The notes under the pieces: generated by a model
What the model was told of the DNA's origin: nothing
Seen by the model: the letters and a program-made list of their open reading frames with translations, nothing else
Databases searched by the model: none
Part shown: piece by piece, positions 1-11,267 of the stretch
Layout: each line of letters opens with the position of its first letter
Position numbering within the stretch: the first letter of the stretch is position 1
Translations under genes and position numbers: made by a program
From: Chondrus crispus
Lineage: Eukaryota > Rhodophyta > Florideophyceae > Gigartinales > Gigartinaceae
NCBI RefSeq assembly: GCF_000350225.1
Contig: NW_005179020.1
Span: forward strand, 1 to 64,000
Reading direction: 5' to 3'
DNA length: 64,000 bases

Positions 1-219
1 GGTCGGCCTGCACTGTAATACTGTCAGCTATGTCGAGGCTGACAGTACACGTATTACCCGTGGTGCGTGTGCGCTTCGTTCGCGCGTGGTACACGTGTGC
101 ACGTGGGCTGTGGGCACACGTGGACACGCTCGGTGGTACTGTAGAGCGTCCGGCTCTACAGTAACTAAATCAATCGTGATCTAATCTAAAGTGAGTCCCC
201 CAGGGGGGGTTATGCTACA
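1..219 (+). repeat. LTR-A copy 1 (3' part)
   Basis: Shares with the copies at 736-1379, 20816-21406, 40753-41468 and 43870-44518 a block of CACGTG-rich repeats, a C/G-run near the end, and the terminal TTATGCTACA (consensus end TTATACCACA). The 5' part lies outside the window. Confidence 0.75.
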
Positions 220-735
220 ACGGGGAGGGTCGATCCTCAGGTCGTCTCGCAGGGGTCGGCCTCTCAGGACGACCTTGCCCGGATGTTCCGGGCGGCACGA
301 GACGTGAGTCTTCGACGGGCACTAACCGCGAGTGTAACTCGTCGATTAGTGCTCAGAGATTCTCCAAGGACTGGCTTACTCGATCGAACCTCCCTTCACG
401 CAGGGAGCGGATTTTGGCCATACATCGAGTGCGCACAGTGTCCGATACGGGTATCCGGAGCGAAGAACGTAATTCCTCGATGTAGCTCTGCTATGCGTTC
501 TAACATCGCCACCGTTCGTTCGTCGGAGGACCTGGGCGACGGTTCGCTGTCTCGAGGACCTGTGTCGCCGTGGCCCGACGTGGCTGATGGGGTTTGAATA
601 GCGGCCGGACTCGGATCTGCCGCTTCGGAGCGGATGGAGGGCTTGTACTATCGACTCATCTCGACGCGTTTGGACGCGGAGGAAACGAGATTCTTGTGGG
701 ATCGATCGCATGGGTCTTGTAGGTCGGGAGACCAC

Positions 736-1379
736 TGTAGTATAATCACGCCCAACAGAGTACGGTGTATTCACTGTTCGGGGAAGACCCTGAAGGGAGA
801 AAGACGGGGAAGCACAACGGAACCGGGAAGCGGGACCGGGTAGCGTGGTAGAGCGGGACGGATGAGGACGCGTACACGCGCGGGCTGATCTACGCCTCGA
901 AGCCCCGGAGCAGCGCTGGGTGACGTACCAGCGCTGACGGGCGGAGGCGGATCTAGGCTCGCTCGCGTGCTGGCGCGTCCTCTACCCGCTTAGTTCCGTC
1001 TAAACGCGCGCTAAAAGGGAGCGCTCGTGTAGAACAAGCTGGAAGTTGGACCTAAGCGGAAGGTCGTGGACAAGTACGTGCTTGTCCTCCCTTCACCGCC
1101 GCCGGTCCCCTCCATTATTTAATAAACAATGAGTCCCAACATACTACAGTACAGTACGGACTGCACTGTAGTGCCACTTTAGTCAGCGCGGGCCGTCCCG
1201 TGCTGACAGTACACGTGTTGTACACGTATAGTACACGTGGATAAGCGCGCCTCATACACGTGTGGTACACGTCTGGGCGTGTTCACTCGCACACCCCGTA
1301 CACGTGGGGTACACGTGTGCGCGTGTGCTGCTCTCCTTGATCCAATCTAAACCTAGTCTTGATCCGCCATTCTGCTACA
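736..1379 (+). repeat. LTR-A copy 2 (complete, 644 bp)
   Basis: Begins TGTAGTATAATCAC and ends TTCTGCTACA, matching the inverted termini TGTAGTATAA...TTATACCACA of the clean solo copy at 43870-44518. Internally it carries a tRNA D-arm-like stretch (about 838-863), an A/T-rich core, then clustered CACGTG hexamers around 1200-1320. The five bases on its left (accac) and right (cagtc) do not match, so it is not an isolated insertion with intact target duplications. Confidence 0.8.
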
Positions 1380-1429
1380 CAGTCCAGCCGATTTATCATC
1401 CATTCCCACGTGACCTGAGGAACTAGGAG

Positions 1430-3730
1430 CTCATTCAAAATCCAATGGGTGCGCTATGCGAGATAGTAGCAACCCGACGGGACCTATACATGCAGCAGAG
1501 CGAGCGCATGTACTACGGCCACCCCCATGTCGGCGGTGCCTAGCTTCTGAGTGTCGCCAAGGTTGAAGAAGCCTAGTTCCGGCGGCTGAACGGAGACCCA
1601 CTTGGAAAGTAATACATTGGGAGAGTCTGCCGGTGTCCAAATGGGGTAGGTCGACACCTGCTGGCACAGGGGCCGAGGGCGCGATTTGCTCTTGCCATGG
1701 GTCAGTACGACCGTTACGAGCATCGGAGAGACCGTTATGTCCCTGTACGTGAGATGCGCGACTGACACGGAGAGACATTGGAAGGCGAAAGCGAAGAGCC
1801 CACAAGCACAGTTCCCGGCCTCGTCGAGGTCGGAGGTCTGTATGTCGCTGACGACCAATCGCCTCACGAGGCCGGCTGAGAGACCGATACGTGACCTCTC
1901 GACGACCCCTCTGAGGTCGTGCTTGTTAGTGTGGACCTTCAACAGGGCGGAGAGGAGAGGAATGTGAGTCGGCGATGGCGCGTAATGGATGGCATGGTCG
2001 CGAGAGATCGGTGTGACATCTTGGGAGATCGACTTCGAACCGATGTGTCCCTCTACATGTAGGTACCCGATGTACGCGGGGACATCGCCCTCGGACGCAC
2101 TCTGCTTAGGTCTACCATACTACTGGCAGAACTTGCACTACTTCTTGATTTGGCTCGATCGGTTGAGCCAGGTCCCAGCCCTCCATTTCAAGCCAGCGAA
2201 GATGTCTGCGGCTGCTTAGGCTCCACCGGCAAGGCCATCCTCCCCGCACTTCGAGAACACGACATCCCTTATCCCCTATTGTCATGCGAGCCACAGGTGA
2301 TCGTTGCAAGTACGACGGACCAGGCGTCCTTCCCTTCTTCATATTGTGCAGTAGAGAGAAGGCGACGTCGTCCGGTTTTCGGATCTTGTAGCTGGTGGCG
2401 TGAGCCACAAACGGTCTCGTGCCGCACTAGCCCCAACCGCCCGAACAGCCTGTGCGACCTTCGACCCGCCCTTGCAATGTCCCTTCTTGTTGAGGGGCGC
2501 CACAGAGGACAGGGAGCGCAAGCGAAGTCGTCGCTGTAGGGTAGCACGGGATGGCCAAGGAGCTCGCGCTGGTTCCGCACCAGCGGGCATAGCGGCTTGT
2601 CAAACCAGAGCACAGACCGACCGCACCGGAACAGCACGAAGATGCACCGGTAGAAGAGACCGTCGCACTGGAAGACGAAGAACTCGCGCATGCGTGAGTG
2701 AAGCTAGAAATGGCGGTTCCCACTCTTAATTTTCCACGACATGAGTGTATTTGCACCCTGCAGTTCCGTCGCGAATGACTTCAGTGTATCCATCTTGATT
2801 AAACTCTTCAGTCCGTGCTTTCGCCGGCGTTTTAAAATTAATTACAAACCGCCCGCGCTTGTCCAAGCACTCTCCCTGCCACACAGTGAAAGCTGAAGAT
2901 CCCATCCGTACACGTTGCGCCGCCTCCATCGCCTCTTCGTACCCCACGCGCTCGCACAGCTCCTCCTTGCATACCCTCTGCAGATCATCCCTTCCAAACA
3001 TCCCGTCTTTCTCCGACTGGGGGAGCTTCCTTAGTACCACTCCTCTTCGAGGGACACTGATTGGAGATCCAATATTCCGTATCGGATCTGCCTCGTCAGG
3101 TGCTCACTGGCCCCCACCTCTGAACTCCAACCGTCCGCTTTGAGGGCCGCCTCTCGCCACCATGGTGCTCCCGTTCTTCCAATTTCTTCGACACCGGCTC
3201 GTTCTCTTGCCATTAATGATCTCTAGGCTCCGCCTGCGGTGACCCAGTGTGCTTTTCGCTCGTAGCCGTCGCCAAACGCGCCTTGGCCACCATCTTCGGA
3301 GCCTTGACGTCCGGATTACTCTTCAGCGACTTCTTGGCGGAGCGGTAAGATTCAGAACACATCGTCACGCCCATGCTCCACCAAGAAGTACATCTGCCGT
3401 GCAACATCTACCCCCTGCTCGGTGATATCCCTAAAGAACTGCGCCGTCATAGAAAATACCTCCAGCACAGCTTTTATCGCCTTCTCCCTAAGAACCAAGT
3501 TGCGAGCCAGGCTTGGTACGTCCTCCGTCTTTTCCTTGGCAATTCCAAAAGCCGCAACACCCGACTCAGTCCACACTCCAGCAGCGTTAACGTATTCCCA
3601 TTCATTAGCCGACCGCCGGTCCCTCGACTTCAACTCAGAGATCAAGGCGTCTGCGAGGGGTTTAAAGTACCTCGTGTGCGTATCGGGCACGTGGGGCCCC
3701 CCTCGGAGACGCTTCATACTCATACCATCT
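1430..3730 (-). mobile_element. RT-bearing retroelement fossil, DIRS-like or divergent Ty3-like
   Basis: On the minus strand, about 3213-2726 encodes a stretch reading VGYEEAMEAAQRV, then SSAFTVWQGE, then GRFVINFKTPAKA, which resembles the fingers of a reverse transcriptase with its upstream linker. About 2690-2450 encodes VLPYSDDFACAP, resembling the catalytic loop of DIRS-type and related polymerases (VLPYLDDF class). Upstream, 3723-3213 holds an unrecognised lysine-rich, possibly Gag-like segment. Downstream towards 1430 the sequence could be RNase H but is too decayed to assign. No LTRs, split repeats or tyrosine recombinase are visible, so DIRS versus Ty3 is open. It is broken in at least five places and looks old; LTR-A sequence ends it on the left. 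Confidence 0.55.
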
Positions 3731-4370
3731 GGAGAGAGAGCTAAGCTCTGACACCACGTCCCCGTAGTCCCGACGCGATGGTACCGCGCTTTCTCATGCT
3801 GCTCTCACAGCGAGTGCGGGCTGCACGACTGCGTGGGGCCGCAAGACTTTGGACTGTTCAGGAGCTTGTTCAGTCATCTCTCGGAGTGCGCTTGCCGCAC
3901 TCTGCAGAATGCGTCACCGCCTCGCGCTGGGGGGGAAATTCTCGTGAGGAGAAACAGAGATGGGGAGGAGAGGAAGTGGGATAGAACAGCTTGAATTTCC
4001 TACTTGTGGGTTGGCGCCGAGGCCAGTGCAGCGAGACGCCCGGCTTGCTGTAAGTGCTTACAGACTCGCCTTATTTTCAGTGGAGTTTCACCCCTTTCCA
4101 CGCAGTGTACATTGAGGCGTACAGTACGCTCCCCGAAAAATTATAGGACCATGTTGTAGGATACGTGCACATCGGCGTACAGAACGCTGACAGCAAAGGG
4201 CAGGGCGGTGCTGGTAGACTTGGATACTGTAATCCAAGAAACCGCTGCCGCTTTTTACAAATATCTGAGGATATGCTCACCAAATATAGAAATACGACAA
4301 AGGACCAATCTTTCGGGCGAAATTACTATAGGACCGAAATAAATGTTTTACTGTAACATATGCAGACATA
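3731..4370. other. No gene recognised
   Basis: About 640 bp between the RT fossil and the Tc1/mariner tail. The part nearest 4371 is probably the 3' flank and terminal region of the Tc1/mariner element, but I could not identify a terminal inverted repeat with confidence. Confidence 0.4.
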
Positions 4371-4816
4371 CTAGTAACGAGTCGGCCCATCTTTCTTTTC
4401 AATTACAGCAAAACAACAACTCTGGATGGACTCAAAAAGGCACCTGCGGACGTCACGTGGTATATCATACCAGCAACTCCCAATCGTCTTCTCTAAATCA
4501 TGAATAGATGTAAATTGAAGATGATTATGATAGACTGCACGTGCCAGTATGCCCTAGACGTTCTCCATAGGGTCCAAGTGGGGGAGATTTGGCGGGCCAT
4601 GGTAGGGTGTAAACATCATTCGCATCCAACCAATCCTTAGTGTAATGACTCTTATGCGTTGCCGCGTTGTCCTGATGGAAAATAAACGTATCTCCAACTG
4701 TCTCCTCTGCAAATGGGAGCAATCTACCCTCCACAAAGTTACAGTAAACGTTTGAGTCCTGCTTTTCATTAACAAAAACCAAATCGGAGGTACCATTGTA
4801 GGCGATTGCTCCCCAT
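4371..4816 (-). pseudogene. Tc1/mariner transposase, C-terminal half
   Basis: The minus strand encodes the end of a Tc1-family DD34E transposase. It opens at the WGAI motif, followed by FIFHQDNAATHKSH with the second catalytic Asp, then LPWPAKSP and LDPMENV with the third catalytic residue (Glu). Counting across the shifted segment gives 34 residues between Asp and Glu, the Tc1 spacing. The coding tail continues to CCFAVIEKKDGPTRY and a stop at 4371-4373. There is one frameshift just before LDPMENV and an in-frame stop where the Trp after ENV is expected. The N-terminal half (HTH domains, first Asp) is absent because the rep-D repeat abuts exactly at the WGAI codon; no continuation is seen beyond 5865. 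It is a dead DNA transposon. Confidence 0.85.
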
Positions 4817-5865
4817 TGTAGTGCAATGTGCCTGGAAGGCCGCAAACACAGTCCGACGGTCAAACAAAAAGAAGAAAAACAGCAACAGAAACAACCACTG
4901 CCGATGGCACGAGCTACGGAGCGTTCGAGACTCCCTTTCCCCTTGTGTAGGCTTGCGGCCCCCACAGTAGCTCAACTCGGACGGGGGGGTAAGGAAAGAT
5001 GCCCTGCCCGGGAGGATAATGGCGGTAGAGACTTGCGAAAACTTGAGTGCTCGGCGAGTGCTGGTTGGGCTTGTCTACGAGAATGTAACCGCGGTTCGCT
5101 GGGTTGTAAGGCCAATGCTCGACGAGCGTCTTCAGCACCTTGGGTATAATTCAAGGTCTTCGACGGGGGCTTGTTCAGCACTACCCGACGGGATCGTAAC
5201 GGTGTAGCAACGCCATTACCGACGTGTTGCCCGATGGCTAAAAACACCCTCACCAGCGCGATCGCGATCGCGGTTGGTGGTACCAACTCTGTCTTATACA
5301 GTAAGGCCTTCGGCGGAGGCGTCGTTGCGACAGCCTTCCTACGGAACTTGAAACAGTAAAAGCGCTACACAACGTGTTGCCCGATGGCTAAAACACCTAC
5401 ACCGGATCGGTCGGGACCGACTCCAATGGAACCAACACAATTAAGGGAAAATGGATGTAGAGATAGAAAAGGTAAAAGGATAAGGAAAAGGAATGAGACC
5501 CCGAGCAATAGAGGATGTCGTTAGCAGCGTAGAAGGGAAGCGCGTCGCGTGAACGGACGTGGTCTTCGACGAAGGCGAGATCTAACTCCGGCAACTCGGG
5601 TTACCTTTACTGACTTGGTGGTCAGAGGGCTAAGGTATATATCGCCCCGCCGGAGCCTCTACAGTAGCTCGCGGCGCCAGATCCTAGATCTAATCTAGTG
5701 TCAGCAAAATTAATGGCAACTAATTAACTAAATAAAATAGAATAATTAAAAATTAAAACTGTGCAATTATTCACACGTGTGTCCCCCAACCCGGACTACT
5801 TTTCATATCCAAATATTTCCTTTCTTTTCACCCCTTTTCTTTTTTCAGGTGCGTATTGCACTACA
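4817..5865 (+). repeat. rep-D copy 1 (1049 bp, TGTAGTGCAAT...ATTGCACTACA)
   Basis: Perfect 11-bp terminal inverted repeats TGTAGTGCAAT / ATTGCACTACA, extending imperfectly through GTGCCTGG / CAGGTGCG. Matched along its length by the copies at 39351-40364 and 38595-40631. It has no coding capacity that I trust; short open stretches in all frames are shared only because the copies are similar. Termini TG...CA and 5-bp target duplications on the other copies suggest a solo LTR, but a non-autonomous DNA transposon is also possible. Its own flanks (cccat / tatcc) do not match. Confidence 0.75.
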
Positions 5866-8800
5866 TATCCCCCTTCCGAGCGCTCTTGTACGCCGCTCCA
5901 CCATCGTATAATCTCCTCGCCGTTTCTCTCATAACCCTACACCGCTGCATCCGGTAATCGATGAAAGTGCAAGAGCAAGACGGGCCTCATGTTTCCTTCA
6001 TCTGCGAGCCATTCGAGTGGTGGTACCAAACGCAATCGCTATGGCGTGGGCTTTTCTTCCACTTCCCACGACCCTCTAAGTCTTCCTTCCATCCCTCGAT
6101 TACCCCCTGATTCCCAACATGCTAGTCCTGTTGGCCACATCGATTCCGATCCTAACACTCCGTCCTCGCCTCGATACCCTGCTGCGTCGGAACTCCTCAT
6201 TGCATTTTTGTTTCCATTTGAGGCCTCATCAATTTCCCTGACCTCGGGAAGGAGCGAGCTCGCTCATTCCGTTGTCCATGCGCGACGTCGTCAACAGGCA
6301 CAGAGCGTCCCGCTGTTTACCTCCACGTCAAGTTCCTTGATGCCTTATTACCTCATCGGTACGTCCACGAGGGGTCCCGGGATCCATTTCTTATGTTCTA
6401 CCCGTGAAAAAAACATTCCGACGGACCCGGCGAAAACATGGTCTACTTCGTGACGTGTCCGTCTTCATAGAGAGTCCGTAACACAATAGGTGTGCGCACA
6501 TGCCAAGTCTGAGAGAGGGTCTTTTCGTGTTAGGTGACGTCGTCAGGGTATACATTCCTTGATTCTCCAATCATTCCGATCGTCTATCGACTGTCGCTCG
6601 ACACGCATCCGCGCCGGGCGCCCCCACAACAGTAAGGAGCAGTGACGACGTCAGGATATTGATGGAGGACCTCCCATACGGTAGGGGTCCACCAAAAAAA
6701 TGTGTTGGACACATAAAAAGACAAGTAAAGAAAACAGAAAAAGGTGTGTGCTTGCGAGAGCGACGTTGTCCGAATGAAGGGGGCCGTCGTCGCGGTTGCG
6801 GCACGTTGATGCACGCGTTTGACAATTTCGAGCTAACCGCGGAGAAAAACGCGTCACCGTTGGCGATGCGTCGTCGAGAACTCCTTGCCTTTGTCATGTC
6901 GCTCCCCCAAGTAAGTGGAGAGAAAAATAAATAAATAAACAATCGAAGCATGAGCTGTAGAACGAAAATGAAAGGAATGCGAAAGAAAGTAAGGTGGGTC
7001 CTCCATGACAAAGCGCTCATGGTTGGAAACGAACAAAGGAAAAGACATGAGCTAGACGTCGTCAGATGCTACAAGCAACGGCTGGGTCATTGGTAACAAG
7101 CTCATCGAGCGACGTTTTCTTTCCTGTGGAGTTGTTCTCCCTTCGACAATCCGCCGTGTGCGCTCGTGTCAGTGTCTGGCACGTGGCTCGTTGACGGTGT
7201 TACTCCTCACAACGTTCCTGCCCTTCTGCGCTTCTTACAAGCCGTTGGCTTTTCCAAATTCTCCGTCCTTGCAGCGGACTGTGGGTACCACGGAAGCACT
7301 GGTCGTCGAGGTATGATGAAGGGGCTGGCGTCATGCCGCGGGATCGGGTTTCAACCTTAAAGAAAAAGGTACCCTGGACAGGTAAAGGGAAGAACTCCCC
7401 CTCAATCGCGAGTAAGCTGCGACGCGGGGCGTCGCTTGGTGTATCTCCGTGGGTTTGTCTGAAGTCTTATTGCAATGATCGTTGGTCGTCTACCAGACGA
7501 TCCGTTTCCTTCTACTTCTCCTCTGTAACGAGGTCCTGTTGATCGATACAAAACAACACAAAAACATTGACAAAGAAGAGATATAAGCTCGAGCGGATGA
7601 AGTTGTCTCGACAGAAGCAACGCTCGTCGTGGTCACGATTCGTGTGCAGCACACTTATCCCAAAAAGGCTCAGCGTCCCATGCGCTCGACCGCGTCGCTC
7701 TTTCCTTAAAATTAGTTAAACATTCCGAGCGGTGTACTCGGGGGTGTCCGGAAGTAACACCCCCTCGAATTACACTCCGGGATGTCCCGCGACTTACTCG
7801 ATGGTCCATCCAACGACAACTGCCTTCCCTTCGGACTCTTCCCTCGCATCGTGGTGCATCTCCTCATCCTCAAGAGGTACACCTCCCACGCCTCCGTCAC
7901 CCGTTCCTACCAATACCTCAGCCTCGTCGCACATCTCATCATCCACTTCTTCCTGCTTCGCCTTGCCCGCGTACACATGCACATCAGTTACATCCTTTGA
8001 ACACCTTCTCTCTCGGCTCAAAGGTAATCCACTCGTCCGTCTTACGCACCCCCGTGTCCACCGTGGAGGACAGTAGTCTGCTCCTCCTTTCCCTGTTGCC
8101 CCCACAGTGTCAGCGAGAATAACCAACTTGCGCGGGATGGGGGATATTCGAGTGTATAGCATTTGCGACCGACACAACCTAATCGGTAGGCCTACACACA
8201 CACGAATACAGAACCGCGCTTGTTCCTTCACTTACCCCCTTTCAAACGCGCTCCGCTCTCCCATTTATGCCGCCGTCTGGTTGCCACTAGACACTTCCTC
8301 AGTTACACACAGTCCTTCAACCAGCCATCGGCCATTTCAGCCTTTCCCCAACGACGTGAAGTATGCCCCTCCGGGAAGCTCTGCCTTAATCTTATCGTCG
8401 TGCACGGTCACTCGTAGAGCACGCGTCTTTCGGACTCCGTCCTGTCTCACGGCGTTCGCTACGTATATATATATATTTTCTAATCTAACTAATGTCACCT
8501 GGTTTGCCATCAACGTCGTGCATCCATTTTCTTTTCTCTTCTTGTTATTGGACGACTTGGTTCACCTCCCTCTTTCTCTTAGGTCCACCGGACGTTCCCC
8601 GGGGCTGTGTCTTCGACATCAAAAAAATAAACAAAACCGAAACGAAGAAAAGGAAAAGAAAAGAAAAGAGAGGTCATCGTTATGACCCGATGAGTACGCT
8701 GCTCGCAGTAAAAAATACGGTTGCGGTGGTGTTTGTCGCAATCGGCGGATCAACAGCAACGACCCATTGGGACGACATCCCCTCTGGCGATTTCTCAATC

Positions 8801-9840
8801 TCCTGTAGGCATGAACATTGTCCTTGCTCGGGGATCCTCTCATTTGTTAAACGTCCGTCTCACGGCTTGTCGAGCCTGCTCAACACATGCGAGGCGAGTT
8901 GAAAAGGCTGGCGTTCGCTCTGATACCGCTCGCTCAATAGTTCGCTTTCGACACCCCTTAAATTCTCAAATAAATTACGCTTCACGCACGTGTGGACCAC
9001 TGATCCCATTCGTAATTTCACGGGCATCCGGCAGTTTTGCGTGTATGTTCCAAATGTGTGTAGTGCGTCATCTCCTTCTGGCTCTATCTATGACGTAGGA
9101 ACACTCGTCGTAGAGTCATTTTCTCCTACGTCTCTTAGTTCCTCCTCGGCCTTGCCCTGAATGGTGAGAATCCCGCGACGCGGGCGTCGGCCGTAACCTT
9201 GTCAAAGGCGGAATTGATCTCGAAGATCATCGCCTCTTCGATGTCCTACTTGGACTCCTCATAGACTTGCTGACCGACCTCCACGGTGCGGGGTCGTGTC
9301 CCTAACGTCTCAAAAATATAATAAAATAGAACAACACAAAAGCAATCACAAATAAAACAAAAACGAGACCGAACACTTATGAAGGTAAGAGTAAAAAAGG
9401 TGGATTATCCAGTCCATGTACCCGTTCTTCCAGCGTTCTTTCTTCGCTTGGCACATCGTTACGCCACTTCCGACCTGAGTATCTCATCGCGACGCTCATC
9501 CTACTCGTGCGCGCTGCTCTACTTGCGGGTGGCTGTCTGAAGGCCACTCACCTGGTTCGTTCCATCTCATCGTTCCCCTTTTCTTGACCCGCAGGTCGGC
9601 TTGCTCTGCCCAGTGCGGAATACCGCACTGACGCTGACATGTGAAATTCTTGATTACCACTATTCTGATTGCGCTTGCCCGACCTGCGCGGGCAAGGATA
9701 ATCTTTTCCTTCGGAAATACGTGACGGCCGCGCTGCGGGGCAATTGCTCAATGGGTTCCCACGTTGCGTCCTTGAGGGTATACCCATACTATCTCACTTT
9801 GAGAATTAATTTCTCCCCGTCGTAGCCGTGGTCCACGATC
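5866..9840. other. About 4 kb with no gene recognised
   Basis: No frame is convincing. The longest open stretches (for example 5989-6453 + and 8107-8685 +) are rich in Ser, Thr, Pro and Arg and look like chance. On the minus strand about 7794-8000 reads as an acidic Glu/Asp-rich stretch, and on the plus strand 7166-7360 reads as a compact hydrophobic-patterned segment; both could be remnants of element proteins. None of it is repeated elsewhere in the window. An A/T microsatellite lies near 8465. The 3' end and 3' LTR of the neighbouring gypsy fossil should lie near 9800 leftwards, but only one partner is present, so it cannot be delimited. Confidence 0.4.
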
Positions 9841-9847
9841 TTGCCGA

Positions 9848-11265
9848 TTACATACTCCGGACTCTCGGTTCCTTCTTCCTGCGTGTCCAACTGTCCTTCC
9901 CCTTCCGAAGAGCCAACGACTCATCCTCATCCTGCTCTTCCGAACCTCCCATCTCTTGTAGATCGGGCGGGATGCCCGCAGCTTCCTGATTTATCAACGG
10001 TCCTTCATCCGTTGTATTCTTCGCTTGCTCGGCGGGTTCTTCCCGTTCCCCTTCTCGATTGAGGAACTGTAGCGCTTGTCGTAGCCCGATTATCGGCGTG
10101 CAGTCCATGGGAATAGGGGCTAATTCGACCCTATCTCGCGACACGCGCTCTTCTTGGTCGCCGATGGCAATGACGACCGTATTCTCAGTTGACTCCTTCA
10201 CTTGATACGGACCCGTAGCCACTTGTGCCAACTTATCTTTCGGCTCGGCGGCCGTGCCCTGCTCTTTCCGAAGGAATACGTAAGATCTTGAAGGGATGTC
10301 ATACCTCGGTTTGCGGAGCCGTGCGTCAAGGTTTCGCTTGTAGCGCGCTTGTTCTTTTCGCAAGCTCTTATCAGCGCCTTTTATTAGGCTTTCCAACCAC
10401 GACTGCCATTTCAGGTAGTACGCTCGATTCGAGCTAAATCCTTCTAAACTTGGCTGGGCTTGTAACGCAATGCTTCTCGGCGCCCGAGCTAACACCAGCT
10501 CAAAGGGCGCGATGTTCGTAGTTCGATGAACTTGCGTGTCGTATGCGAACGTCACAGTGTCGCAAAATAGGTCCCAGGCCTTGGGATGCTCTCCAACATA
10601 TTTTTGCAACGCCAAAGTCAGCGTGCGGTTAAACCTCTCAACTTGGCCGTTGGCTTGCAGGTGGTACGTAGTTGTGAACACATTGCGTATGCCGAGAATT
10701 CGGCAGACATTCTGAAAGAACCGGGCCGTGAACTGTGCTCCATTGTCGGACAGCAGCTTGACCGGCGGTCCGTACACGAATACACAATGGTGAACGAAGG
10801 CTTGTGCGATGTGCGCAGCTGATATCTTGTTCAACGGTACGGTTCGTATCAGTTTCGAGTATCGATCGCTGATCACGAGAATATACCGATTTCCTCGTTT
10901 AGTTGTAATTAGCTTGCCGAGGATGTCGATGGCGACAAACTCCAGCGGAGCTTTGGGCGTGAACAGCTTCATTTCCTTCGTGTTTCTTCTTAACTTCACC
11001 CTTTCCGCGCATATGCGGCGCAATGTTTCGGAACTGCATAGCAGTCTAGGGCCATCGTAGGCCAGTAAAAATATCTTCTAAATGTCTTGTAAAGTTTCCT
11101 GCCTCCCGGGTGTCCTGCCAATTTTGCGTAATGGCTTAACCCTAGGACGCGGTCCTTCAACGATTGTGGTATCACCACTTGTACAAACTCCGCCGCGGTA
11201 CGGCATAGAGTTCCTTCGAATTCCTCGGTCTCCATGGTGAACGTTTTCACCTTTCCGGCGTCCAT
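9848..11265 (-). pseudogene. gypsy fossil: integrase region
   Basis: In order it shows the zinc-binding H2C2-type segment (AGHPGGRKLYKTFRRYFYWP), the catalytic-core start KAPLEFVAIDILGKL with its Asp, LSDNGAQFTARFF with the second Asp, and a downstream Glu in GQVERFNRTL. A basic and acidic C-terminal tail follows, with a patch of Glu and Asp near the end. It would integrate the element's DNA. No chromodomain is recognised in the tail, unlike the element at 43858-50777. Confidence 0.85.
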
Positions 11266-11267
11266 TT

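Larger units (their letters stand above)
1..1379 (+). mobile_element. TRIM-like element: two LTR-A copies around a 516-bp interior
   Basis: Two direct copies of the LTR-A family (1-219, cut by the window edge, and 736-1379) flank 516 bp with no credible coding sequence. Same-strand LTRs around a very short interior are the layout of terminal-repeat retrotransposons in miniature. The outer target duplication cannot be tested because the left LTR starts outside the window. Two independent solo LTRs are the alternative. Confidence 0.45.

Noticed and set aside
731-735. accac left of LTR-A copy 2 as part of a target duplication
   Set aside because: The right flank reads cagtc; the match to the accac duplication at 43865 is coincidental or a site preference.
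4826-5359. Small proteins shared between 4.8-5.4 kb and 39.4-39.9 kb
   Set aside because: Open stretches inside rep-D copies, in several frames at once, with changes that do not respect codons.
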